A stretch of 14,399 nt of DNA from Competibacteraceae bacterium UBA3908 (lineage in GTDB: Bacteria; Pseudomonadota; Gammaproteobacteria; Competibacterales; Competibacteraceae): assembly GCA_002391525.1 (NCBI GenBank), contig DGFE01000150.1:528-14926 (forward strand), written 5' to 3'. Within the stretch, counting starts at the first letter, position 1; every line of letters begins with the position of its first letter. Positions 6,382-12,952 of the stretch are shown here, in pieces. The notes under the pieces are model-generated. The model was not told the origin of the DNA, did not search any database, and saw only the letters and a program-made list of their open reading frames with translations. Position numbers and translations under genes: made by a program.

Positions 6382-7782
6382 TCAAGACGCCGCCAGCGCT
6401 TCGTTCCGGTCGGGATCGCGCCGGGCGGCGTAAGCGGCGAATTCCGTCTCGTCCACTATCCCGACCAGCCGTTCGCGCGCGAACGCCCGGAAGTGACTCT
6501 CCACGATCTTGCTGCGCAGGCCGCTCTTGCGGTACAGCCCCAGAATGAGCCGCGTCTCGAACCCGTCGCCCTGCTCCAGCCGGGCCGCGTAATCGCTCTC
6601 CAGCGCCGTCCGCTCGGCCTGGCTCAGGCGATCCAGCGCCTCTTGCAGGCGCGCGGCCAGAAACTGGGTGCGCAGGCGCTCCTGTCGCGCCGTCGGCGAC
6701 TCGCTGTCCTGGACCGGCTCCGTCGCGGCGGCGGAGCCAGGGGTCGGCGGTCGGTTCCGCGCGGCGGCCGGCCGGTAGTCCTCGCGCAACGCCGCCAGCA
6801 GATAGGCCGGCAGATTGTGAACCTTGCCGGCGGTCAAGTCGCGCTCGACCACGGCGATGTTGTCTTCCAGATAGCCGGGTTCGTGACTGGCCAGCGCCAG
6901 GCGGATCTGATGGACGCTCAGGCCGAACGCCTGCAATTTCTCGCTCAGGCGCCTCAGGTGATCCGCGGCGTCGCCTTCGGTCTCCGGCGTTTCCACCGCG
7001 GCGGCAACCCCCTCCTGGCGCTGGGTGAACAGCAGCATCTGCGGATTGTCGCTGACCCGGAAGCGCACCGAGATGATCTTGCGGCGGTCGCGCTGATATT
7101 CGATGTCCAGGAACAAATCCGAGGTTTCGTTGACTTGCCGCACCGCCGGCTTGATCACCTTGTCGTTGAACTTGCGGAAATCCTGATAGTAGCCATCCGT
7201 CTCGCTGATCCCCAGCAGCCGCTTGAGGATGTCCAGGCCGATCCAGCCGGTGGTGCCGACTCGCCGGTAGCGCAGGCAGTTCTCGTAGAGGGCCAGGGCG
7301 TAACCGCTGCTGAACTTGCGCTGGATGCTGAGATTGAGCAGCGCGTAGATCTCGGGCCGGTACAGTTTTTCGCAGAGCTCGGGACTGTAGGCATACACGC
7401 AGTAGCCGCCCTTGATGACGGCCTGGGCCAGCAGCGTGGTGGTTCCCCACTCCTCCTGGGCGCCGTCCTCGTCGAGGATGTTCCACTCCAGCACCGTCCG
7501 CGCCAGCGTCTTCAGGGCTTCCTTGAGGGGTTCCAGGTTGTGGGTGTTGAAACCGATCGCCTCGGCCAGGTCCTTGACCCGGATGCGATGGACCCGCGCG
7601 CTCAGCAGGCTCTCGTAGGCGTTGTAGAGCAGCACGTTCGAAGCCTTGCGCTGGGTCAGCGTCAGCTTGTTGCTGATATGAATGGCGGCGATATGCTTCT
7701 TGAGGTTCTGGTCGGCCAAGTCCGCCACGACCATTCTGCGTGTCGCTTCCACGTCGCCGCGCCTGTCTTTGCCGCGTGTCAT
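6382..7782 (-). CDS. Rep_3-family (RepA/TrfA-like) iteron-binding replication initiator
   Basis: Rep_3 initiators bind iterons as monomers to open an origin and, as dimers, repress their own gene. Here the two winged-helix domains are clear. The first has NLKKHIAAIHISNKLTLTQR, ARVHRIRVKDLAEAIGF and LEPLKEALKTLARTVLEW. The second has YSPELCEKLYRPEIYALLNL, SGYALALYENCLRYRR and TGWIGLDILKRLLGI, then FNDKVIKPAVRQVNETSDL. A C-terminal extension of roughly 200 residues holds a helical LPAYLLAAL motif typical of such initiators, making the protein longer than the usual 250-400 residues. The frame is open from an ATG at 7812, giving 476 residues, but that codon lies inside an operator arm. The ATG at 7782 (MTRGKDRR, 466 residues) is preferred. 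Neither start has a strong ribosome-binding site. Seven matching iterons lie immediately upstream. No partition gene is next to it. Confidence 0.9.
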   Translation of the reverse strand: MTRGKDRRGDVEATRRMVVADLADQNLKKHIAAIHISNKLTLTQRKASNVLLYNAYESLLSARVHRIRVKDLAEAIGFNTHNLEPLKEALKTLARTVLEWNILDEDGAQEEWGTTTLLAQAVIKGGYCVYAYSPELCEKLYRPEIYALLNLSIQRKFSSGYALALYENCLRYRRVGTTGWIGLDILKRLLGISETDGYYQDFRKFNDKVIKPAVRQVNETSDLFLDIEYQRDRRKIISVRFRVSDNPQMLLFTQRQEGVAAAVETPETEGDAADHLRRLSEKLQAFGLSVHQIRLALASHEPGYLEDNIAVVERDLTAGKVHNLPAYLLAALREDYRPAAARNRPPTPGSAAATEPVQDSESPTARQERLRTQFLAARLQEALDRLSQAERTALESDYAARLEQGDGFETRLILGLYRKSGLRSKIVESHFRAFARERLVGIVDETEFAAYAARRDPDRNEALAAS

Positions 7783-7804
7783 GGTGATCAAGACTAGCAG
7801 AAAC

Positions 7805-7834
7805 GTCCCCATAGTCCAATTCGCTTATGGGGAC
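7805..7834. promoter_or_regulatory. Inverted repeat, likely rep autorepression operator
   Basis: GTCCCCATA (7805-7813) and TATGGGGAC (7826-7834) are perfect 9-bp inverted arms, 21 bp apart from repeat start to repeat start, i.e. two helical turns. The right arm continues into ATT and so contains the GGGGACATT half of the iteron. Operators made of inverted partial iterons, bound by Rep dimers, are well known in Rep_3 plasmids such as those of the RepA/RepE type. The function here is inferred. Confidence 0.7.
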
Positions 7835-7841
7835 ATTTTTA

Positions 7842-7860
7842 TCCCATAAACGGGGACATT
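7842..7860 (+). repeat. Solitary iteron between rep operator and array
   Basis: An exact copy of TCCCATAAACGGGGACATT, in the same orientation as the array and four bases beyond the GGGGACATT of the operator. It lies where the rep promoter is expected, so binding here could add to repression of rep. Confidence 0.85.
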
Positions 7861-8028
7861 TCGGCGTCGATCCTTCGCGGTTTCCTCCGCGCCGGCGACC
7901 ACCGGACCGCCGGCCGTCCGAATCGGGACCGGCTCAATCGAACCGGGAACGGCGGTTTTGACAGCTCAAATACAAGCTTATGATTACTGGCGCTTTCTCG
8001 TGGATTCGCGTCTGTCGGCGGCCATAAA
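7861..8028. other. Spacer between solitary iteron and main iterons
   Basis: No gene. It contains a plus-strand TTGACA (7958-7963) with TATGAT (7979-7984) at only 15-nt spacing, pointing toward the iteron array, a weak promoter candidate that could supply transcription through the origin. A partial iteron CCATAAA lies at 8022-8028, directly before the first upstream full copy. Confidence 0.35.
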
Positions 8029-8047
8029 TCCCATAAACGGGGACATT
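8029..8047 (+). repeat. Displaced iteron upstream of the array
   Basis: Exact TCCCATAAACGGGGACATT, separated from the first array copy by 30 bp start-to-start rather than 22, with a GGGGGG tract between them. Same orientation as all others. Confidence 0.88.
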
Positions 8048-8058
8048 TGGGGGGGTCA

Positions 8059-8165
8059 TCCCATAAACGGGGACATTACGTCCCATAAACGGGGACATTA
8101 CGTCCCATAAACGGGGACATTACGTCCCATAAACGGGGACATTACGTCCCATAAACGGGGACATT
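8059..8165 (+). repeat. Five-copy direct iteron array, 22-bp period
   Basis: Exact 19-bp copies start at 8059, 8081, 8103, 8125 and 8147, each joined by the trinucleotide ACG, giving an exact 22-bp register. Within each of the last four copies GTCCC and GGGAC form a short internal dyad. The period of about two helical turns places all copies on one face of the DNA, as expected for Rep monomer binding. Confidence 0.95.
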
Positions 8166-8256
8166 ACCCTCTGTAATATATTGATTTTAAAAGCAAATCC
8201 GCACGCTAAACATTCTTTAAACATTCTTTAAACATTCTTAAACGTTTTTAAACGAG
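8166..8256. other. AT-rich DNA unwinding element with 11-bp tandem repeats
   Basis: Next to the last iteron the sequence turns AT-rich (TAATATATTGATTTTAAAA near 8174-8192). TAAACATTCTT then repeats at 8207 and 8218, TAAACATTCT at 8229, with degenerate TAAACGTTTTT at 8239 and TAAACGAG at 8249. Tandem AT-rich 11-13-mers beside iterons are the usual melting region of such origins. It is an abrupt break from the GC-rich surroundings. Confidence 0.75.
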
Positions 8257-9059
8257 CGTCGTCGTCGTTTTTTTGCAAGACCCCTAAAACCCCAAAACCG
8301 ACCCCACACGACCGCGAACCGTCCCCAAAAACAGGAAAAAACCGGTTCGGCAAGGCGGAACCGCAACCGCTCGGTGACCCGAATCAGGGTCCGGCGACAT
8401 GCCCGACGCCGAACCGCGATGACCGGCGACCGAAAGCCAAAAGAATTCCCGCTTCTCGCATTCAACCATCGAACCGTCGCGTCACCAGCAGCGCCGCTTC
8501 GACAGCTTCGATCCGTACCGCCATGCCGACACTCCATCCAAGCCGAAACCGATCAGACACGCGGTTTGGCCAGGACCGCCTGAGCGTCGATTTAAGACGC
8601 CCAAACGGCGACCCCCTACCCCAAGATGGTCGAGGCCATAAAAATGCCTGTAAAGCCCTCTGGCGCGGTTTCAGGGGGTTTGGCGGCGGGGGATTGTGCC
8701 CACCGCTTCCGATCCCCAACCCCCGAGAACGGCGACCCGCGAAAAATTCCTGCCCCCGCATCCAGATTCGCGGTCGTCGCGTAAGCATTCATGACGGAAC
8801 CTGAAACTTGGGGACCGTGGCTGGCTACGCGACCGGGCGACCGCGCCGTATTCCCAAAATTCCTTGCCTGGCATCTCACTGACGATTCGGTTCGTGCCGG
8901 GCGCCGCTGATCCCGTATAATCAGCCGCGACACTGCCTGTGGAGGGCGCTGCTGTCGACGTTGATCCGCCCGCGATCCCGGTGCCTGGGGTCGCCGGAGG
9001 GCCGGCTGGAACGGTGATTCGGATCGTCCGGCGCGCAGAACGGACGGCGGAGATCGATC
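8257..9059. other. Long gene-free region between origin and sigma factor
   Basis: Many open frames exist here because the DNA is GC-rich, but none shows recognisable protein features. A 52-codon plus-strand frame (ATG 8626 to TAA 8784, MVEAIKMPVKPSG...) has a possible GAGG before an internal ATG at 8644. The block around 8600-8830 looks like it might be a dispersed intergenic repeat, since both strands stay open and it has a low-complexity GGGGGTTTGGCGGCGGGGG core, but only one copy is in this window. No tRNA or clear structured RNA was seen. Confidence 0.35.
8906..8925 (+). promoter_or_regulatory. Candidate sigma-70 -10 box inside a dyad
   Basis: An exact TATAAT at 8916-8921 lies in a GCTGAT...ATCAGC inverted repeat (arms 8906-8911 and 8920-8925). 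No good -35 box is present at 16-18 nt, only TTCGTG at 19. It is 140-220 nt upstream of the sigma gene and may drive it, with the dyad as a possible operator. Confidence 0.28.
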
Positions 9060-9698
9060 ATGATCGCGGTTTGTGTCCTGCTCCTCGCGCCCGACGGCGG
9101 GTGCGCCACAGGTTCGCTCCGTCAACCGGTCCGAGCATCCCGCATGGCATCCCGCGATTCACTGGCCGATCTGCTGGCGCGCTGCGCGCTGCACGACCGG
9201 CGCGCCTTCGAAGCGCTCTATCAACAGGCGTCGCCGACCCTGTACGGTCTGGTGCTGAAGCTGACCCGCGACCGCGAGCTGGCCGCCGACCTGTTGCAGG
9301 AAGGTTTCGTGCGCGTCTGGCGGCGGGCCGGCGATTACCGGCCCCAACTGGGTCAACCGCTCACCTGGATGGGCAGCATCGTCCGTCATCTGGCCATCGA
9401 CCGGCTGCGCAGCCAGGACCAGCGCCGGCGCGGGGAGCTGGACGACGCGGCTTGGGCGCTGGTGGCCGACGACGGGCCCGGCCCCGAGGAGCGGCTGCAC
9501 GCCGAACACGGCGACGCGGCGCTGGCCCGCTGTCTGGAAATGCTGGACCCGGAACCGCGCCGCGCCGTATTCCTGGCCTACTACGAGGGCCTGACCCACG
9601 ACGCCATCGCCACGCGTCTGGATCGCCCGCTGGGTACGGTCAAGGCATGGGTTCGGCGCAGTCTGCGGCGCTTGAAAGCCTGTCTGGAGGAACCATGA
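9060..9698 (+). CDS. ECF-family RNA polymerase sigma factor (SigK/RpoE-like)
   Basis: Region 2 is seen as AFEALYQQASPTLYGLVLK through ADLLQEGFVRVWRRAG and WMGSIVRHLAIDRLRSQ. Region 4 is LARCLEMLDPEPRRAVFLAYYEGL then THDAIATRLDRPLGTVKAWV, the DNA-binding helix-turn-helix. There is no region 3, as expected for ECF sigma factors that direct polymerase to stress-type promoters. The start is uncertain. ATG 9060 has GGAG seven nt upstream and gives 212 residues, but the first 28 residues look unlike the family. ATG 9144 (MASRDSLADLL, 184 residues) fits family length but has a weak ribosome-binding site. The stop overlaps the next gene's ATG by four bases. Its regulon cannot be told from this window. 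Confidence 0.9.
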   Translation: MIAVCVLLLAPDGGCATGSLRQPVRASRMASRDSLADLLARCALHDRRAFEALYQQASPTLYGLVLKLTRDRELAADLLQEGFVRVWRRAGDYRPQLGQPLTWMGSIVRHLAIDRLRSQDQRRRGELDDAAWALVADDGPGPEERLHAEHGDAALARCLEMLDPEPRRAVFLAYYEGLTHDAIATRLDRPLGTVKAWVRRSLRRLKACLEEP

Positions 9699-10366
9699 AC
9701 ATTCACCAATTACCCCTCAGCGACTCGTTGGCTGCCGAGTACGTGCTGGGCAGCCTGCATGGCCCGGCCCGGCGTCGTTTCGAGCAATTGCTGCCCGCGC
9801 ATCCAGCCCTGCAACGGGCGGTTGCCGAGTGGGAACGCCGCCTGAACCGACTGGCGGCCGTCAGCCCGCCGGTTTCGCCGCCACCGGACGTTTGGCGCGG
9901 TCTGGAACGACGACTGTTCCCAGCTCCGGCCCGTCGGCCCTGGTGGGACAGTCTGACCTTTTGGCGCGGTCTGGCCCTGGCCGGCGTATTGGCGGCGGTG
10001 ATCACCGTGGCGCCGCGACTGACCAGTCCCCCCGGGATGGACCTGGCCTTCGCCACGATTCGCGGCAAGCAACAGGAGGTCTTGTGGACCGTGGCCCGGA
10101 CCGAGGATGGCCGGCTGCATGTCAGCAATCTGCGCGCTATGGCAATACCACCCGATCAGCACTGTCTGTTGTGGCTGAAGACCGGCGATGGGCCGCCGGT
10201 CATGCTCGGCGCGCTACCCGACGACGGGAGCACCCGCACCCTGCCCATGCCGGCCAGTTTGGTGCAATCGGTTCGGGAAGGCGAATTGTGGGTCACCATG
10301 CAGCCGGCCTCCAACGCCACACCGCCGGTCCGCCCCCTCTATCAGACGCGCTGGCAAGCGCTCTGA
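9695..10366 (+). CDS. RskA-like membrane anti-sigma factor
   Basis: A 223-residue protein starting at the ATGA overlap with the sigma factor, behind a GGAGG five nt upstream. Residues 13-52 (AAEYVLGSLHGPARRRFEQL... WERRLNRLA) match the N-terminal sigma-binding helices of RskA-type anti-sigma factors, without the HxxxCxxC zinc motif. A single transmembrane segment lies at about 88-107. The periplasmic part (about 110-223) ends in a domain with the AxxGGSxxPTxxP-like style of RskA proteins, here LPDDGSTRTLPMPASL. Family role: sequesters its cognate sigma factor at the membrane until a periplasmic signal triggers proteolysis. The gene pair is clearly co-translated. Confidence 0.88.
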   Translation: MNIHQLPLSDSLAAEYVLGSLHGPARRRFEQLLPAHPALQRAVAEWERRLNRLAAVSPPVSPPPDVWRGLERRLFPAPARRPWWDSLTFWRGLALAGVLAAVITVAPRLTSPPGMDLAFATIRGKQQEVLWTVARTEDGRLHVSNLRAMAIPPDQHCLLWLKTGDGPPVMLGALPDDGSTRTLPMPASLVQSVREGELWVTMQPASNATPPVRPLYQTRWQAL

Positions 10367-10384
10367 AATACCGGCAACACCAAA

Positions 10385-10398
10385 CGCTCGGCCGAGCG
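10385..10398. terminator. 14-bp perfect palindrome between convergent genes
   Basis: CGCTCGGCCGAGCG lies in the 59-bp gap between the plus-strand anti-sigma gene and the minus-strand oxidoreductase gene. A GC-rich hairpin at a convergent junction suggests a bidirectional stop, but no T-run follows on either strand, so it is not a classical intrinsic terminator. Confidence 0.3.
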
Positions 10399-10425
10399 AA
10401 GCCGCGAGTTTCATGGCGATTCTCT

Positions 10426-12618
10426 TCAAGCCGCGACCCCGGCCTTGCCGGTCGTCGATTTGGGGACGGGCTGGACCGAACCGCGCCGCCAGGCGTGGAA
10501 GCGTTCCACCCAGGCCAGCAATTTCTGGGGGGCGTGCGCCTTTTTCCAGACGCCGGCGGCGTACTTGTTCGCTTCGGCCAAGGTCGGGTAGATGTGGATG
10601 GTGCCGAGAATCTTGTTGAGGCCGATGCCGTGGCGCATGGCCAGGACGTACTCGGCCAGCAGGTCGCCCGCGTGTTCGCCGACGAGGGTCGCGCCGAGAA
10701 TCCGGTCCTTGCCCGGCGTGGTCAGCACCTTGACGAAGCCGTGGGCCTCGCCGTCGGCGATGGCGCGATCCAGATCGTCGAGGCCGTACACCGTCACCTC
10801 GTGGGGGATCCCCTTCTCTTTCGCTTCCTGCTCGTTCAGGCCGACCCGGGCGACTTCGGGATCGACGAAGGTGGACCAGGGAATCACCGAGTAGTCGGCC
10901 TTGAATTTCTTGAGCGGATCGAACAGGGCGTTGACCGCCGCGTACCACGCCTGATGGGCGGCGGTGTGGGTGAACTGGAACGGCCCGGCCACGTCGCCGG
11001 CGGCGTAGATGTTGGGATAGAGGGTTTGCAGATACTCGTTGGTTTCCACGGTGCGCGTCGCCGGAATGCCCAGTTCCTCCAGCCCGTAACCTCGAATATT
11101 CGCCACCCGCCCGACCGCGACCAGCACCGCGTCGAACGGGATACGCACAGCCTGGCCGTCGTGTTCGGCGATTAGTGTCTTTTCGCCGTTCGCCACCACG
11201 AATTGCTTGGCCTTGTGGTTGACGAGCACCTCGATGCCTTCCGCGCGAAAACGCTGCGTGACCAATTCCGAAACTTCCGGGTCTTCGCGGATCAGGATGC
11301 GCGGCGCCATTTCCACCTGCGTCACCCGCGCGCCGAAGCGGGCGAAGGTCTGAGCCAGTTCCGAACCGATGGGGCCGCCGCCCAGCACCACCAGGCGCTT
11401 GGGCAACTCGCGCAGATTCCAGACGGTATCCGAGGTGAGGTAGCCGATCTCTTCCAGTCCCGGAATCGGCGGCACGAACGGCCGGGCGCCGGCGGCGATG
11501 ACGATGGCGCGCGTGGTCAGGGTCCGCGTACCCTCGGCGGTGGTCACGTCCACCGACCAGGGCGAGGTGATTTTGGCGGTCCCTTCAATCACGTCCACGC
11601 CCAGACCGGTGTAACGCTCCACGGAGTCATGCGGCGCGACCTCGCGGATCACCCGTTGGACCCGTTCCATCACCTCGGCAAAGTCGAAGTCCGCTTCGGC
11701 CTTGCGGACGCCGAATTCCGGGGCGCGTCGGATGTGGGAGAGCAGCCTGGCCGAGCGGATCAGCGCCTTGGAAGGCACGCAGCCGGTGTTCAGGCAGTCG
11801 CCGCCCATCCGGTGCTTTTCGATCAGCGTGACCTTGGCCTTGACCGCCGCCGCGATGTAGGCGGTCACCAGCCCGGCGGAACCGGCGCCGATCACCACCA
11901 GGTTGCGGTCGAAGCGCTTCGGTTTTGGCCATTTCGCGTACACCCGCCGCGCTTTGATCACCGCTATGATTTTTTTGGCGATCAGCGGGAAAACGCCGAG
12001 CAGGGCAAAGGATGCCAGCAATGTGGGCGATAAAATGCCTTGCAACGAGTCGATCTGCGCCAACTGGGTGCCGGCGTTCACGTAGACCAACGTGCCGGCC
12101 AGCATGCCGATCTGACTGACCCAGTAAAATGTCCCGGTGCGGATCGCGGTGAGTCCCATGACCAGATTGATGACGAAGAACGGAAAGATCGGAATCAGCC
12201 GCAGGGTGAACAGGTAGAAACCGCCCTCCCGCTCCATCCCGGCGTTGATCGCTTTCAACCGGTCGCCGAATTTGCCCTGCACCCAGTCGCGCAGCACGAA
12301 GCGGGCGGCGAGGAAGGCCAGGGTGGCGCCGAGGGTCGAGGCGAAGGAGACGATCACCGTCCCCCACAGCAGGCCAAAGATCGCGCCCGCGGCCAGGGTC
12401 ATGATGGCCGCGCCGGGCAGCGACAAGCCGGTCACCGCGACGTAAACGGCGAAGAACAGGCCCGCCGTCAAGCCGGGACGCGCCGCCCGATAGGCTTCGA
12501 TGGCTGCCTGCTGGGACCTGAAATAGTCCAGGCTGAAATAGCGGCCCAGATCGAAGATGAAGAAGGCGCCGATCAAGGCGGCGACCACGACAACGAGCAG
12601 GAGTTTGCGAGAGTTCAT
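10426..12618 (-). CDS. VTT (TVP38/TMEM64) membrane domain fused to FAD/NAD(P) disulfide oxidoreductase
   Basis: A 730-residue fusion. Residues 1-222 are a membrane domain of the VTT/SNARE-associated (TVP38/TMEM64, DedA-like) type: helices near 5-22 and 50-110, LRLIPIFPFFVINLVMGLT at 139-157, and helices near 160-180 and 197-222. From 238 a pyridine nucleotide-disulfide oxidoreductase follows: FAD motif GAGSAG (244-249), redox pair in GGDCLNTGCVPSK (C275, C280), NAD(P) motif GGGPIGSE (413-420), second FAD motif AAGDVAG (539-545) and a dimerisation domain. The family's catalytic His before PT is Tyr here (Y677 in HIYPTLAE), as I recall for mercuric reductases. There is no N-terminal heavy-metal domain and no C-terminal Cys pair, so mercury reduction is unlikely. 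Such fusions are known in proteobacteria; the substrate is unclear. Its ATG overlaps the glutaredoxin stop by one base. Confidence 0.9.
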   Translation of the reverse strand: MNSRKLLLVVVVAALIGAFFIFDLGRYFSLDYFRSQQAAIEAYRAARPGLTAGLFFAVYVAVTGLSLPGAAIMTLAAGAIFGLLWGTVIVSFASTLGATLAFLAARFVLRDWVQGKFGDRLKAINAGMEREGGFYLFTLRLIPIFPFFVINLVMGLTAIRTGTFYWVSQIGMLAGTLVYVNAGTQLAQIDSLQGILSPTLLASFALLGVFPLIAKKIIAVIKARRVYAKWPKPKRFDRNLVVIGAGSAGLVTAYIAAAVKAKVTLIEKHRMGGDCLNTGCVPSKALIRSARLLSHIRRAPEFGVRKAEADFDFAEVMERVQRVIREVAPHDSVERYTGLGVDVIEGTAKITSPWSVDVTTAEGTRTLTTRAIVIAAGARPFVPPIPGLEEIGYLTSDTVWNLRELPKRLVVLGGGPIGSELAQTFARFGARVTQVEMAPRILIREDPEVSELVTQRFRAEGIEVLVNHKAKQFVVANGEKTLIAEHDGQAVRIPFDAVLVAVGRVANIRGYGLEELGIPATRTVETNEYLQTLYPNIYAAGDVAGPFQFTHTAAHQAWYAAVNALFDPLKKFKADYSVIPWSTFVDPEVARVGLNEQEAKEKGIPHEVTVYGLDDLDRAIADGEAHGFVKVLTTPGKDRILGATLVGEHAGDLLAEYVLAMRHGIGLNKILGTIHIYPTLAEANKYAAGVWKKAHAPQKLLAWVERFHAWRRGSVQPVPKSTTGKAGVAA

Positions 12619-12890
12619 CAGACGTTCGCTCCGGCGACCTGCAACAGGGCATCCAACTGGCCGGCGCGATCCAGCGCGGCCAGGTCGTCGTATCCGCCAA
12701 CGTGAACCTCACCGATGAAGATTTGCGGCACGGAACGGCGTCCGGTGCGCGAAATCATGATTTCCCGTTGGCCGGGGTCGAGATCGACCGCGATTTTTTT
12801 CAGGTCGATGACGCCCTTGCCTTTCAACAATTGTTCCGCGCGCCGGCAGAACGGGCACCATTGGGTACCGTACAGCGTGACTCCGGTCAT
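12618..12890 (-). CDS. grxC: Glutaredoxin 3 (GrxC-type dithiol glutaredoxin)
   Basis: A 90-residue protein with the full glutaredoxin fold: beta-strand VTLYGTQ, active-site CPFC (C12, C15), the cis-proline loop SVP (53-55, usually TVP) and GGYDDL (65-70) for glutathione binding. It reduces disulfides and glutathione mixed disulfides in the cytoplasm using glutathione. AGGAG lies about nine nt before the ATG. The stop shares one base with the ATG of the membrane-anchored disulfide oxidoreductase, so the two are translationally coupled and may act in one thiol-redox pathway. That link is inference from gene order. Confidence 0.92.
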   Translation of the reverse strand: MTGVTLYGTQWCPFCRRAEQLLKGKGVIDLKKIAVDLDPGQREIMISRTGRRSVPQIFIGEVHVGGYDDLAALDRAGQLDALLQVAGANV

Positions 12891-12952
12891 GGCCGGTTAC
12901 TCCTGAGGATTGAAAAAGGTTTGCAGGTTTAGTCGCGTCAAGCGCGAAAACC

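Larger units (their letters stand above)
7805..8256. other. Iteron-type replication origin
   Basis: The block has the full architecture of an iteron origin next to its initiator gene: an inverted repeat at the rep 5' end, one solitary iteron, one displaced iteron, a five-copy iteron array and a flanking AT-rich zone with 11-bp repeats. No exact DnaA box (TTATCCACA or close variant) was seen on either strand, which is unusual for plasmid origins that recruit host DnaA. Activity is inferred from architecture only. Confidence 0.82.

Noticed and set aside
5455..7797. Very long plus-strand open frame (780 codons) opposite rep and the c-di-GMP gene
   Set aside because: It spans two clearly recognised minus-strand genes and shows low-complexity Gln/Arg/Ala/Gly composition typical of an antisense shadow. 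The 755-codon minus-strand frame here is also a shadow.
7958..7984. Strong sigma-70 promoter TTGACA/TATGAT pointing into the iterons
   Set aside because: The spacing is only 15 nt and no gene follows on that strand; kept only as a weak candidate in the spacer entry.
8029..8165. Regular short repeats that might be read as a CRISPR array
   Set aside because: The gaps between repeats are the same three bases (ACG) rather than unique spacers, repeats are 19 bp, and a Rep_3 gene is adjacent. They are iterons.
8250..8275. Hairpin AAACGA...TCGTTT followed by T-run as a terminator
   Set aside because: The stem has only six pairs, mostly A-T, and the loop is itself a CGT repeat. It lies at the end of the unwinding element with no gene reading into it.
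8939..9694. N-terminal extension of the anti-sigma frame back to 8939
   Set aside because: The frame is open but overlaps the whole sigma factor gene. The ATGA overlap with GGAGG before it marks 9695 as the start.
10426..12618. Mercuric reductase (merA)
   Set aside because: The fold fits, but the heavy-metal-associated N-terminal domain and C-terminal vicinal cysteines are absent and no other mer gene is nearby.
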